From Polynucleobacter sp. 80A-SIGWE (GTDB lineage: Bacteria; Pseudomonadota; Gammaproteobacteria; Burkholderiales; Burkholderiaceae), in NCBI RefSeq assembly GCF_018882295.1, contig NZ_JACVOR010000002.1, positions 496,001 to 560,000 of the forward strand: 64,000 nucleotides of DNA. The letters run 5' to 3'. Shown piece after piece: positions 43,251-53,004 of the stretch. A program made the translations under genes and the position numbers. The stretch's first letter is position 1; each line of letters begins with the position of its first letter. Under the pieces are notes generated by a model. That model made no database searches, was not told the origin of the DNA, and was given only the letters and a program-made list of their open reading frames with translations.

Positions 43251-43442
43251 GTGGTTCTCGGGTGTAGATAAGGATGTAGATGTGTTTTGGGGTATCGCTG
43301 TCTAGATGGACATCAGACAGATTGGAAAAACAGAATTTTGGGGAGTTTGCTAAAAAAGAGGGGGAGGGAAAATTGCTGGGAATATTGCCGAAAATCGGGG
43401 CACTGAAGGTGCGTTGAAATAGATACTACACTAAAAACAGCT

Positions 43443-43475
43443 AAAAACCACAGGCTCACCCAGTGAACCTGTGAT
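43443..43475 (-). terminator. Terminator after trxA
   Basis: CACAGGTTCAC-TGG-GTGAGCCTGTG on the minus strand, an 11-base stem with one mismatch, followed by a T-run (GTTTTTAG). It lies between trxA and the rho upstream region. Confidence 0.85.
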
Positions 43476-43485
43476 CAAAGACTAT

Positions 43486-43812
43486 TTACAGATGACTATC
43501 AATAAATGCAGTCAACTGGGATTTAGCCAAAGCGCCTACTTTTTGAGCAGCAACGGTGCCGTTCTTAAAGAGAATCAATGTAGGGATGCCACGAATATTG
43601 AACTGGGCAGGAACGCCTTGGTTCTCATCCACGTTCATCTTAGCGATTTGGATCTTGTCGCCGTATTCACCAGCCAGCTCTTCAAGGATAGGGCCGATCA
43701 TCTTGCAAGGACCACACCACTCAGCCCAGAAGTCGAGGAGAACAGGTTTATCGGACTTGAGAACGTCTTGCTCGAAAGAAGCGTCAGTTACATATTTGAT
43801 GCCGGCACTCAT
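43486..43812 (-). CDS. trxA: Thioredoxin
   Basis: A 108-residue thioredoxin with the redox motif WCGPC (residues 32-36) in [20 protein letters not shown], the conserved cis-proline region [13 protein letters not shown] and a C-terminal amphipathic helix. Cytoplasmic disulfide reductant. Followed by a terminator, then rho on the same strand. Confidence 0.97.
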   Translation of the reverse strand: MSAGIKYVTDASFEQDVLKSDKPVLLDFWAEWCGPCKMIGPILEELAGEYGDKIQIAKMNVDENQGVPAQFNIRGIPTLILFKNGTVAAQKVGALAKSQLTAFIDSHL

Positions 43813-43931
43813 GAAAATTCCTTAATTAGTCTTATTTAGTTTTATATAGTTATTGCGCTACAACGCTTATATTAGCAATAAGCCACACTTTCTGCCTAAA
43901 TACTAAAAAACCAGCCCCAGAACCACCCTCA

Positions 43932-46931
43932 ATGCCGCACCCATTCCCAACCCTAAATGAGCAAAAGCAGCCGCATGCTTGGGCAATAGCGCCTAATGCC
44001 AGTGCTCTAAAGTCGCTCGCCGAGGGTATCTGGAATTGTGCAAAGCAAACAAACCAGCGCCCCTTAGTGGTGCTAAGTACCGCAGGCCCATTAATGGGGG
44101 TAAGAGCTGCCCTGGAAAAGTATCGACCTAAAGATCTGCCAAATCACATTGCCTTCCTGCCTCAGGTCATGAGTTTTAACGATTGGCTAGAAGCAGCACC
44201 AGGCGCCTGGAAGTTCCCCAAGAAGCAAACCGATCTAGAGCGTTGGTTATCTGTATATGCAACTCTGCGCAAACATAAGCAATTGCAATCCTGGTTTAAA
44301 GCAGAAACCGAGGCAGGTTCGTGGGGGTTGGCTCAGGCCATCATCGCAGCCTGCGATACCTTATCCAACTCTATAGCGCCCAGCCTTCAAAAAGAGCTAC
44401 ATCAGCTGATCTCGGATCAAGAAGGGCTTATTGCTCAAAATACGCAATCTTGGATCGAGACTCTGGAGCCATTATTGGATCGCACCATTGGGCAGGCATA
44501 CCCAGCACTTGCAAGAAAAGTAGTAGATCAAGAAGCGCAAGTGCTGCTGACATTTTGGAGATACATCACCAGCCCAAGTGATCCCGCATTCCGAAAGCAA
44601 TTTGCTATGGCCGCCCATCTTGAGGCTGCCAAGCAAACTTCACAAGCAAGTACAAAACCTTTAAATACAAGACCTTTGATTTGGGTAGAGACTGCAGACC
44701 CAACTCCGATTGATAAGCAGCTTATTCAAGGATATTTAGCGGACTATGCGCAGTTCGCGCCAGCAGTTGAAGTGACGATGAACTGGGAATCAGTAGGACT
44801 CTGGGCAGAAGCATTAAGCCCCCAGATTCCTGAAGAGCAAAAGCTACAAACCATCCAAGCCAATATCAGCAATGCCCATCCAGAGCATTGGCATCTCATT
44901 GCCTCCAAGCGATTTGAAGAATTGGCATGGGCAACGGCTAAAACCATTGAGCAGCAACTGATCGATGGCAAAACCAATATCGCCCTGGTAGCGCAAGATC
45001 GTCTCGTGGCCCGAAGGGCGCGTGCATTGCTGGCACGTCTAGGCCCATCCCTCAAGATTCAAGATGAAACGGGTTGGAAGTTATCGACAACAAGGGCGGC
45101 GGCAGCGCTCAATAGTTGGCTCGAGTTATTGCGCGCACCATCTGAGGGTCCGAGTGCAGCTGACCTGTTGGAGTTTTTGCAAAACCCATTCTTAGATCTT
45201 GGAAAGTGCCTTAACCCCAACGGTACGCGTGACGCAGAATCTTTAAATGGATTGGTGGCGCAGCTTGAAGATATTTTGATTGCTAGCCAGGCTAAATCTG
45301 GCTGGGAAACTTTTCATATGGCGATCGAGGGATCGGTCGCGCATGGCTCTGCTGTACCTAATCCGCTTTTACTAGAGTTACTGCAATCCATTCGTGGTCG
45401 CCTCAATCGTTGGCGTGGAGTCAAAATCAATTGCGCTCTAGCCCATCAATACCTGATGGATGATCTGATTCAAATGGGAATGACTCAGGGCTTGGAAAAA
45501 GACTCTGCTGGTAAACAATTGCTTGAGCTCTTGGAAACATTTGATTTTGATGTCGAGCATCAGCAAATTTCGATGCGCCTCAATGAATGGCTTAGCCTAT
45601 TAAAAACAGTCATTGAAGAATCTTCGTATGAAGAGAAGGGCGTTAGTGCGGCAGCTAGCCTGAGCATATTGCCATTGAGCTCTACTCGCTTTAGAGAATT
45701 TGAATCTGTAGTTATGGTGGGTTGTGATGAACAGCAACTACCTGCATTTTCTGAGCCGCCATTATTTTTCTCTGATGCCTTAAATCGACTCTTGGGTGGA
45801 TCCAGTATTGAGGCTCAGTTTATTCAGCAGGCGCGAGATCTCTCTCAACTACTCATCTCGTTCCCCAGCATTGATCTCCTTTGGCAAAGCAAGAGTAAGA
45901 GCGGGGAGCCGCTGAGGCCTTCGGCATGGATTCAGAGACTCCAAATAGATTTACCGAATTGGCAGGCGCAAAATGCCGCCAATCTATTTGCACCTCGCAG
46001 TGCAACTTCAGCTCCATCCCAAATGGCGATCGCAACATTAGATTCAGATCTGCCAATGCCGGTCTCAATGAGTCCGAGTGCATACAAGGCATTGCGCGAC
46101 TGTCCCTATCGCTATTACGTCCGTAGCTTGCTGGGTCTACGTAAGCTCAAAGGCTTTGAAGAGGGCTTTGATGCCTCGCTAGCTGGTCAAACTTTGCACA
46201 AGATCTTGCGCAATTTCTATCACGCTATGAAAAGCGAGGGGCAAAAATCCGCCTCACCAATCACCACCGACCCAGAACTGCGCCGCGTTTGGATGCAAGA
46301 TCAACTCACACTCATGTCAGAGCAGGTCTTTAAGCGCTTGATTGAGGGTGATGCCAGAGTCTTAGGTGTTTTAAGAGATTGGCAAAAGCAAATCCCGAGT
46401 TTTATGCAGTGGCAGTTAGAGCGTGAGGCTCAAGGTTGGCAGTTCTACGATGCTGAAGTGAAAGTCGGCTTTGATTTGCCATTCACTGATGTAGATGGAA
46501 ATGAGCGTCATATTCGTATTGAAGGTTATGCGGACCGCTTTGATGTGAGCATCCATGACCCTAAGGCTGCATCAGTAATTGACTATAAGAATCAGAGCCT
46601 CACTAAAGTTGAGTGGCGATCCGAGGTGGTTCTGGATGATCCGCAGCTATTAATCTATGCCAGAGCTTCTAATGAGAGTAAGAAGATCCCTGGGCGCGCA
46701 GTCAATGCAGCCGAGTGGGTTGCTTTAAAGGCCGATGTAAAAAAGAGTGGGGATGAAGCTGAGCGTTCTGTAGTCATTTCAGAAATGCCAGAACTCATGC
46801 AAGAATTTTCTGAGCAAATTACTGAGGATATGCAATCTCTCTGGTCCGGAAAGCCGCTCAAAGCATTCGCACCTGATAGCGTTTGCCAGTATTGCGAAGC
46901 TAGGGGTATTTGCAGAAAGGGGATGTGGTGA
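43932..46931 (+). CDS. addB: AddB/RexB-like PD-(D/E)XK recombination nuclease subunit
   Basis: This 999-residue protein has an inactive-helicase-like N-terminal two thirds (no Walker A). The C-terminal nuclease domain contains SVIDYKNQ and a four-cysteine Fe-S arrangement: one Cys in ALRDCPYRYYVRSLLGLRKL and three in CQYCEARGIC at residues about 988-997. With the AddA-like partner it should process double-strand break ends for RecA loading. Its TGA stop overlaps the GTG start of addA. Confidence 0.88.
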   Translation: MPHPFPTLNEQKQPHAWAIAPNASALKSLAEGIWNCAKQTNQRPLVVLSTAGPLMGVRAALEKYRPKDLPNHIAFLPQVMSFNDWLEAAPGAWKFPKKQTDLERWLSVYATLRKHKQLQSWFKAETEAGSWGLAQAIIAACDTLSNSIAPSLQKELHQLISDQEGLIAQNTQSWIETLEPLLDRTIGQAYPALARKVVDQEAQVLLTFWRYITSPSDPAFRKQFAMAAHLEAAKQTSQASTKPLNTRPLIWVETADPTPIDKQLIQGYLADYAQFAPAVEVTMNWESVGLWAEALSPQIPEEQKLQTIQANISNAHPEHWHLIASKRFEELAWATAKTIEQQLIDGKTNIALVAQDRLVARRARALLARLGPSLKIQDETGWKLSTTRAAAALNSWLELLRAPSEGPSAADLLEFLQNPFLDLGKCLNPNGTRDAESLNGLVAQLEDILIASQAKSGWETFHMAIEGSVAHGSAVPNPLLLELLQSIRGRLNRWRGVKINCALAHQYLMDDLIQMGMTQGLEKDSAGKQLLELLETFDFDVEHQQISMRLNEWLSLLKTVIEESSYEEKGVSAAASLSILPLSSTRFREFESVVMVGCDEQQLPAFSEPPLFFSDALNRLLGGSSIEAQFIQQARDLSQLLISFPSIDLLWQSKSKSGEPLRPSAWIQRLQIDLPNWQAQNAANLFAPRSATSAPSQMAIATLDSDLPMPVSMSPSAYKALRDCPYRYYVRSLLGLRKLKGFEEGFDASLAGQTLHKILRNFYHAMKSEGQKSASPITTDPELRRVWMQDQLTLMSEQVFKRLIEGDARVLGVLRDWQKQIPSFMQWQLEREAQGWQFYDAEVKVGFDLPFTDVDGNERHIRIEGYADRFDVSIHDPKAASVIDYKNQSLTKVEWRSEVVLDDPQLLIYARASNESKKIPGRAVNAAEWVALKADVKKSGDEAERSVVISEMPELMQEFSEQITEDMQSLWSGKPLKAFAPDSVCQYCEARGICRKGMW

Positions 46932-49900
46932 GCAAGTCTACGTTCCCAGTTGATATTGCTTGTGATCCTAATCGCTCAGTGATCGTGTCCGCTTGCGCAG
47001 GTAGTGGCAAGACTTGGTTATTGGTTACTCGCATGGTCCGCTTGCTGTTAGCAGGAGCAAAACCTCAAGAAATCCTTGCGCTCACCTTTACCCGTAAAGC
47101 AGCGCAAGAGATGCGTGATCGCCTTTATCGCCTGCTAGAGGAATTTTCTCAATCGAGTGATGAACAACTGATTGGGCATTTAACTGAGCGCGGCCTGAGT
47201 GCTGATGCGGCAAAGGCATTACTACCTACCGCCAAATCCCTCTATGCCAAAGTTCTGGCAAGCCCGCAGGGCATCGTGATTGACACCTTCCATGGCTGGT
47301 TTGGTAGGCTCTTAGGTGCAGCACCAATCTCAACCGGCATACAACCAGGCTTTAGCTTGCGCGAAGATGCAAAGCGTTTGCAAGATGAGTGCCTAGATGA
47401 CTGGTGGGGTAACTTACCTGAAGGTATTCAGTCGCATTACGACACCTTATTAAGGGCGCTTGGTGCAAGTGAAACCCAGAAGTTCCTGATGAGTAATTAC
47501 AGTCTCTTTAAACAAAGAGGCGCTTGGACATTTTTCTCGCAAGCATGCAAAGCGCATGGCACCACTCCTATTGAAAAACTCAAAGCTGATTTGCCCAGAC
47601 TGAAAATTGCCAATCCACTGAATGCAATTTGGAATGCCATCAACGCTAAAGCAGATTTAGAGTTTCTACATCGTTGCTTTAGTAATAGCAGTGCTACAGA
47701 AATGGCCTATGCGCCGATTATTCAAACCACCATCAATCTCAAGGCTAATGGTGGGGATGTGATGGAAATTGCATCGATATTACAGTCCGTATTTTTGACT
47801 CAAGACGACACCAATCGCACCTCGAATGACAAAGCTGCAGGCGACCTCAAGAAATATCTCAAAAAAGAGGGCGAGCAAGATCGCGAACTAGAGCATGTCA
47901 CTTATAAGCAAGCTTGGGCAACAGCTTTCCTGGAATTTGTTGCCTGGAAAAAGGAGCAAGAAGCCTATGCTCTGAATGAAGCATGGTTCGCAATGAGTAC
48001 CGCAATGTTAGATCACGTGAATACGATTAAAGAGTCTATGCGCGTGCGGGACTTTGATGATCTAGAGATCGGTGTCAGTCAGTTAATGGCTGACGCTGCT
48101 AATGCAGCCTACTTGCAGTCGAGGCTAGATGCAAAGTACAAACATATTTTGGTAGACGAGTTCCAGGACACCAATCCTTTGCAGTGGCAAATTCTGCGAG
48201 CATGGTTAGAGGGTTATGGTCAGGATGAATCCAAGCCTACCGTCTTTATCGTAGGGGATCCTAAGCAATCGATTTACCGATTCCGCCGCGCTGACCCTAG
48301 ATTGTTTAATGATGCGCAGGCTTTCTTGGTAAAAGAAATGAACGCAGCCTCATTAAATCAGAACACTACCCGCCGTAATGCGTCAAAAATTAACGAAGCT
48401 GTGAATCAAATCTTTGGCACCGAGCAATTGCCAGAGTCATATCCATTTACAGTGCAAAACACGTTGTGGGAGGCGCCTGCAGGAAGTGCTGCAGATGCAC
48501 CATATACAAACGAGGGTGAAGCCTATTTATTACCTCTCGTGAAATACGAAGCCGAAGAGTTGGAGCAAAGAGCCGGCAATGCCTTTGAAGAGGCGATTGT
48601 GGATGCGCGACAAACTGCCGATGTCACTCAGCGCTATGTTGAGGGGCAGCAGGTCAGCTCATTAATACAGAACCTCATTGAGACGCGCCCTGTAGCTGAT
48701 CGCATCAATGGTAAGGAAGTCTGGCGCAAGGCAAGAGAGAGTGATTTCTTATTATTGGTTAAACGCCGCAAGTATCTCCCACAATTTGAGCGCGCTCTGC
48801 GTGAGGCAGGTTTAGCCTTCGAGAGCTCAAGGCTGGGTGGATTACTGAATACTCTAGAGGTTGACGATCTCATTGCGCTCTTAACTGTCTTGGTAACGCC
48901 GCGCCACGATTTGCCGCTCGCGCAAGTGTTAAGAAGCCCGATCTTTGCGTTCACCGAAAGCCAAATGCAGACCCTCAGCAAGTCAATGGCATCGAATCAA
49001 TATCGCTCTTGGTGGGATGCTTTGCAAGATAGTCCAGATGCAGGCCTGATGCAGGTAGCACGTTATTTGGAGCATTGGCGCCTGCTAGGTGAGCGCTTGC
49101 CAGTACATGATTTACTCGATCGCATTTATCAAGAAAGTGATTTGCGCATTAAGTACGCAAGCGCCTCTCAAGAGATTGCCCGCGCACAAGTTTTAGCAAA
49201 TCTCGATGCCTTCCTTGAGTTAGCGCTCAATCAGGATGGCGGCCGTTACCCAAGCTTGGGTCGCTTTATTGAAGAGATCAACACCATCCGCCGTGGCGAT
49301 GATGATGAAACTCCGGATGAAGGTGATGTTGAGGCGGAAGGAGATCTCGTTGAACTCGATGAAGAGAGCGAGTTATCTGAGGAAGATAAAAACAAGCATG
49401 TTCGCATGATGACGATTCATGGGGCAAAGGGCCTGGAGTCACCATTTGTGATCATGCTGGATGCTAACCATACTGAAGGCAAGGCGGATCATCGTGGCGT
49501 CTTATTGGATTGGCCGCCCGAGAGCGAAAGTCCTAGTCATTTATCAATGTACACCTCGGCCACCTTAACCAATCCTCGTAGCGAAGTGCGTGAACGCGAA
49601 CTACTTATAGCTAAGAATGAGAACTGGAATCTGCTCTACGTCGCAATGACCAGAGCAAAGCAGGGACTTTGGATTAGTGGTGTGGCAAAAGCACCCACCG
49701 CAAAAAATCCTATTGGTTTAGATGAGAAGTCTTGGTATGGCAGAGCGATGCTAGGCCAATTAAACATTCTTGAAGATCAACCCGCACCACTAAAAAACCA
49801 AACCCCAACTCCAACAGGCCAGAAGACAGTCAATTCAAGCAATTTCATGATGGATGACTTTGAGGTTTCCTGGGGTGCAGCTAAAGCGAGTTATGAGCAG

Positions 49901-50434
49901 CTGCTCAAAGATATCGAAAGTGGTATGACACTTGAAGTCTTCCAAGATGATGACGGCACACCAGATAACTCCAAAATATTGGAAGAGGGCGTGCACTTTC
50001 ATCACCTGCTCGAATACCTCACTCATCAAACCGGCGCAACGGCTCCGGAATCCATGAGCGCAGATCAAATAGCTCATTGGCTTGGTATTAGCAATGAGTT
50101 AGCAAGCAAGGCACTAGATCAGGCAACTGCCGTTCTTAATGCCAAAGAGCTCCAGCCATATCTCACGCAAAATCAGTGGGTGCAGGCCTGGAATGAGATT
50201 GATGTCCTAAGTCTGGACGGCAGAAGCTTCCGCTTGGATCGCTTAGTAGAGTTTGATGATCACTTGGCCATCCTCGATTACAAGCTCACCATTCCTGAAG
50301 AGGGTAGCGAAGCCAACAGTAAATACCGTGCGCAATTGAATAATTACAAGCAAGAGCTAGCCAGAATACGTCCGGATAAGCCTGCTAAGGCCTTTTTGAT
50401 CTCCTCAAAGGGCGATCTCAAGGAAGTAATCTAG
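46928..50434 (+). CDS. addA: AddA/RecB-like UvrD helicase-nuclease
   Basis: A 1168-residue SF1A helicase and nuclease: Walker A SACAGSGKTWLL, LTFTRKAAQEMRDRLYRLLE, VDEFQDTNPLQW, VGDPKQSIYRFRRADP, MTIHGAKGLE, LYVAMTRAKQGLWISG and a C-terminal nuclease motif AILDYKLT. An acidic linker (EGDVEAEGDLVELDEE region) precedes motif V. The GTG at 46928 overlaps the addB stop (GTGA) and has AAAGGGGAT upstream; a TTG six codons earlier is less likely. Together with addB: a RecBCD-equivalent. Confidence 0.92.
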   Translation: MSKSTFPVDIACDPNRSVIVSACAGSGKTWLLVTRMVRLLLAGAKPQEILALTFTRKAAQEMRDRLYRLLEEFSQSSDEQLIGHLTERGLSADAAKALLPTAKSLYAKVLASPQGIVIDTFHGWFGRLLGAAPISTGIQPGFSLREDAKRLQDECLDDWWGNLPEGIQSHYDTLLRALGASETQKFLMSNYSLFKQRGAWTFFSQACKAHGTTPIEKLKADLPRLKIANPLNAIWNAINAKADLEFLHRCFSNSSATEMAYAPIIQTTINLKANGGDVMEIASILQSVFLTQDDTNRTSNDKAAGDLKKYLKKEGEQDRELEHVTYKQAWATAFLEFVAWKKEQEAYALNEAWFAMSTAMLDHVNTIKESMRVRDFDDLEIGVSQLMADAANAAYLQSRLDAKYKHILVDEFQDTNPLQWQILRAWLEGYGQDESKPTVFIVGDPKQSIYRFRRADPRLFNDAQAFLVKEMNAASLNQNTTRRNASKINEAVNQIFGTEQLPESYPFTVQNTLWEAPAGSAADAPYTNEGEAYLLPLVKYEAEELEQRAGNAFEEAIVDARQTADVTQRYVEGQQVSSLIQNLIETRPVADRINGKEVWRKARESDFLLLVKRRKYLPQFERALREAGLAFESSRLGGLLNTLEVDDLIALLTVLVTPRHDLPLAQVLRSPIFAFTESQMQTLSKSMASNQYRSWWDALQDSPDAGLMQVARYLEHWRLLGERLPVHDLLDRIYQESDLRIKYASASQEIARAQVLANLDAFLELALNQDGGRYPSLGRFIEEINTIRRGDDDETPDEGDVEAEGDLVELDEESELSEEDKNKHVRMMTIHGAKGLESPFVIMLDANHTEGKADHRGVLLDWPPESESPSHLSMYTSATLTNPRSEVRERELLIAKNENWNLLYVAMTRAKQGLWISGVAKAPTAKNPIGLDEKSWYGRAMLGQLNILEDQPAPLKNQTPTPTGQKTVNSSNFMMDDFEVSWGAAKASYEQLLKDIESGMTLEVFQDDDGTPDNSKILEEGVHFHHLLEYLTHQTGATAPESMSADQIAHWLGISNELASKALDQATAVLNAKELQPYLTQNQWVQAWNEIDVLSLDGRSFRLDRLVEFDDHLAILDYKLTIPEEGSEANSKYRAQLNNYKQELARIRPDKPAKAFLISSKGDLKEVI

Positions 50435-50545
50435 TCCCAAGACCCCTTGAAATTCCCCTTAAAGACCCTATATAAGTAGGGAATAGCAAAAATCCCCAAA
50501 CTAGGGATAATGAAATTCACACGAAACATCCTACAAGGAGTCCTG

Positions 50546-51379
50546 ATGAAAATTCGTAAAGTAATTAATTTATTCGTTGGCGCATTTGCGGCAGCGCTAC
50601 TCTTAACTAGCAACGCAGCGTTTGCCGAGGCAACTTTGCCTGAGGTATATCAAGCTGTGCAATCTGGGCAAATGGCTAAAGCCGATGCCATGATGAAAGA
50701 GGTTCTACAAAACCATCCTAATAGCGCCAAAGCACATTACGTAGCTTCTGAGCTTTACCTTAAAGAAGGTAAGCTAGAAGCGGCGCGCAATCATTTCATC
50801 AAAGCGCAAAACTTAGCACCTGGTTTACCGTTTGCTCAACCTGAGTCTGTACAAAAACTTCAGATGCAATTAGCTAGCACCCAAGTTGCACCTGCCGCTA
50901 GTCAGACATCTATTTTTAGCAATCCACTCTTTTGGGGTCTGATTGCAATCTTGGTAATTGGTGTCATGATTGTGATGAGACGTCGTAAGGCTGAAGCAGT
51001 GCAGGTCTATAACGCACCAAGTGCTGGTTATCCTGGTACTCCAGGTGGCCCAGCTGGCTACCCCGGTGGTCCTGGCGGCCCTGGTTATCCTGGAGCGCCA
51101 GCTGGTGGCATGGGTAGTGGCTTGATGGGCAGTCTTGCAACTGGTGCTGCATTAGGTGCCGGTATGTATGCTGGTCAAGCATTAGCAAGCAACCTCATGG
51201 GTGGTCGCGATGGTGGCCATTCGAATGCGGATCACAATGCCAACTCCAATATGAACCAAGTAGGTGGCCCAGCATCTTTAGATCCAAACTTTGGTGTACG
51301 TGATGCCAGCTCTTGGGATGATGGTGGCGCTAGTTCATGGGATGACAGTGGTGGTGGCGATTTCATGAGTGATGTCTAA
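50546..51379 (+). CDS. Exported TPR-like membrane protein with collagen-like Gly/Pro repeat
   Basis: ATG 50546 (AAGGAG upstream) begins MKIRKVINLFVGAFAAALLL with a signal peptide ending AFAEA. A TPR-like helical part (residues about 28-105, AKADAMMKEVLQNHPNSAKA), a membrane segment (IFSNPLFWGLIAILVIGVMI, about 125-145) followed by RRRK, a Gly-Pro-Tyr repeat (about 155-190), a Gly/Ala/Met-rich zone and duplicated ASSWDDGG/ASSWDDSGG with FMSDV end complete it. Function unknown. Starts soon after addA but has its own RBS and possible promoter. Confidence 0.78.
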   Translation: MKIRKVINLFVGAFAAALLLTSNAAFAEATLPEVYQAVQSGQMAKADAMMKEVLQNHPNSAKAHYVASELYLKEGKLEAARNHFIKAQNLAPGLPFAQPESVQKLQMQLASTQVAPAASQTSIFSNPLFWGLIAILVIGVMIVMRRRKAEAVQVYNAPSAGYPGTPGGPAGYPGGPGGPGYPGAPAGGMGSGLMGSLATGAALGAGMYAGQALASNLMGGRDGGHSNADHNANSNMNQVGGPASLDPNFGVRDASSWDDGGASSWDDSGGGDFMSDV

Positions 51380-51507
51380 AGAGAATGGAGCGTTTGGCTG
51401 AGATCATCGAAGTAGGGCATGTCTGGTTTTATCGGGCAAGCATCTACAGCTCGAATGCTTTCTTGGATGATCCAGCCATTTTGGCATTTGCCTTTTGCTA
51501 GCCACCC

Positions 51508-51530
51508 CAACCACCTTCGGGTGGTTTTTG
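51508..51530 (+). terminator. Intrinsic terminator in the 51.4-51.7 kb gap
   Basis: AACCACC-TTC-GGGTGGTTTTTG: a seven-base stem (ACCACCC-type) with trailing T-run. It should end transcription from the TPR/collagen-like gene. Confidence 0.85.
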
Positions 51531-51600
51531 TTTGGCGCTGTGGTGGCCTAATTCCACCCAGCAACAACTATTTAAGAAATGACTATTTACTGACTTCTAA

Positions 51601-51609
51601 GGGGGGGGG
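51601..51609. repeat. Nine-G homopolymer tract
   Basis: GGGGGGGGG lies about 90 bases upstream of the CsgG-family operon start. Poly-G runs slip during replication, so length variation could alter expression. No promoter element is placed clearly around it. Confidence 0.85.
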
Positions 51610-51701
51610 TGCGGGCATTTCCATTGCGAGGTTTGTGTGATCAAAGTAAATCAAGCTATCATTAAAAGTCTTATAACTAATTCATACATCGGAATCCAGT
51701 A

Positions 51702-52673
51702 ATGGGTAAATATCTCCTCCTACTATTTTTTGTTCTTTTATCAGGCTGTGCAATCCAAACGCCTCCACTAGAGCAAAAAGAGGCTCCACAATCCCTTCAG
51801 GCGCAAAAAGCAGCCCAGCAGGCGGTTAAGGATCAAGCGCCTTCTACGCCAACTCTTAAGAGAAAAATTGCTCTCGGGAGAATTACGAATGAGACTATTT
51901 ATGGGCGCTCCCTATTAAGGGATGAATACAACGACCCGTTGGGCAAGCAGGTCACCGATATGATGAGTAAGGTGCTCACAGAAAGCGGCGCTTATTTGGT
52001 GTTCGAAAGGCCTGACATTGCCAGGGTAAAAAATGATGTAGCTATGAGTGGTGGCAAGTTAAACATTATTGGGGTTGACACGCTGATTGTTGGCTCTCTT
52101 ACTGAGTTTGGTCGAAAGACCGTAGGTGAATCTGGTTTTGTATCGCAAAGTAAGCGTCAGGTTGCTTTTGCCAAAGTTGATATTAGATTGGTCGACACTA
52201 AAAACGGTCAGGTCTATTTCGCCGCTTCTGGTGCTGGCGAGGCGTCTACTGAAACTTCCTCCACTTTTGGCTTTGGTTCTAAAGCAGACTACGACGGCAC
52301 CTTAAATGATGCAGCAATGCGTCAAGCTATTACTGACGCAGTTGCAAAAATTAGCGCCGTTGTCGATAAGCAGCCATGGACAACCTACATATTGAAGGCG
52401 GAAGGCAGTCGAATCTTTATTGGTGGCGGGAAGAGCCAAGGGATTAAAGAGGGTATGATTTTTAATGTTCAGAGTGCTGGCGAAAAAATTAAATCCCCTC
52501 AAACTGGGGCGGAGATCACTTTGCCCGGTCAGAATATTGCAACTATCAGAGTGGTCTCTTTATTTGGTGAGGGTGAGCTAAATGAAGGGTCTATAGCATC
52601 CATAGTTAGCGGTTCCTTGGGCGGAAGAAAAATCAGTGATTTGGTAGTTCGTTATGACGGAGCAATGAAATGA
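51702..52673 (+). CDS. CsgG/HfaB family lipoprotein
   Basis: A 323-residue lipoprotein (MGKYLLLLFFVLLSGCAIQT, lipobox LSGC). The CsgG-like domain (about 55-225) has KIALGRITNETIYG, LGKQVTDMMSKVLTESGAYL and VDTLIVGSLTEFGRKTVGE, followed by a C-terminal part with GGGKSQGIKEGMIFNV. CsgG relatives form outer-membrane secretion channels or assembly platforms. First gene of a four-gene operon, overlapping the next start by four bases (ATGA). Confidence 0.88.
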   Translation: MGKYLLLLFFVLLSGCAIQTPPLEQKEAPQSLQAQKAAQQAVKDQAPSTPTLKRKIALGRITNETIYGRSLLRDEYNDPLGKQVTDMMSKVLTESGAYLVFERPDIARVKNDVAMSGGKLNIIGVDTLIVGSLTEFGRKTVGESGFVSQSKRQVAFAKVDIRLVDTKNGQVYFAASGAGEASTETSSTFGFGSKADYDGTLNDAAMRQAITDAVAKISAVVDKQPWTTYILKAEGSRIFIGGGKSQGIKEGMIFNVQSAGEKIKSPQTGAEITLPGQNIATIRVVSLFGEGELNEGSIASIVSGSLGGRKISDLVVRYDGAMK

Positions 52674-52996
52674 AATCCATACTTAAATATGCTGCTGGAT
52701 TGATGTTATCTCTTATCTTTGTTGCTGGTTGCACGCAGTGGCCAACAGAAAAGCAAAGCATCTCCGACTTACGCCCAGGCATTTCCTTTAAAGCTCAAAA
52801 TACTGCTTTGCTCGATGGCAGGGTGGTGCTTGATGGGCTGGATATGGGGCAAGCAAAAGACTATCAAGACGGTGTAGCTATGATGCGGGTCTTGCCTGGC
52901 CCCCACATGCTTAATGTGACGTTTAATGGACAGAAGCTTCTTGATGAGAAGATTTTTACCAGCGATGGCGTTAATCAAACGTTCCTACTTCAATAA
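52670..52996 (+). CDS. Small lipoprotein of the CsgG operon, 108 residues
   Basis: Lipobox VAGC in MKSILKYAAGLMLSLIFVAGC, then a PEGA-like beta-rich body (LLDGRVVLDGLDMGQAKDY and GPHMLNVTFNGQKLLDEKIF). It overlaps the CsgG-like gene and lies eight bases before the DUF4810 gene. Probably an outer-membrane lipoprotein partner of the complex. No named family recognised. Confidence 0.82.
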   Translation: MKSILKYAAGLMLSLIFVAGCTQWPTEKQSISDLRPGISFKAQNTALLDGRVVLDGLDMGQAKDYQDGVAMMRVLPGPHMLNVTFNGQKLLDEKIFTSDGVNQTFLLQ

Positions 52997-53004
52997 AGAT
53001 CAAT

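Larger units (their letters stand above)
51380..51701. other. 322-base intergenic region with terminator and nine-G tract
   Basis: No gene is supported. It holds an intrinsic terminator (51508-51530), a run of nine G at 51601-51609, and the untranslated leader of the lipoprotein operon, with GGAATCC just before ATG 51702. Short open frames here are discussed under rejected items. Confidence 0.7.

Noticed and set aside
51385-51501. 38-residue open frame MERLAEIIEVGHVWFYRAS... in the 51.4 kb gap
   Set aside because: Only a weak AAAGAG before the ATG, no family, and it runs into the terminator region; chance frame is more likely.
51376-51567. Minus-strand frame opposite the same gap
   Set aside because: It spans the terminator hairpin, has no ribosome site and overlaps the end of the upstream gene.
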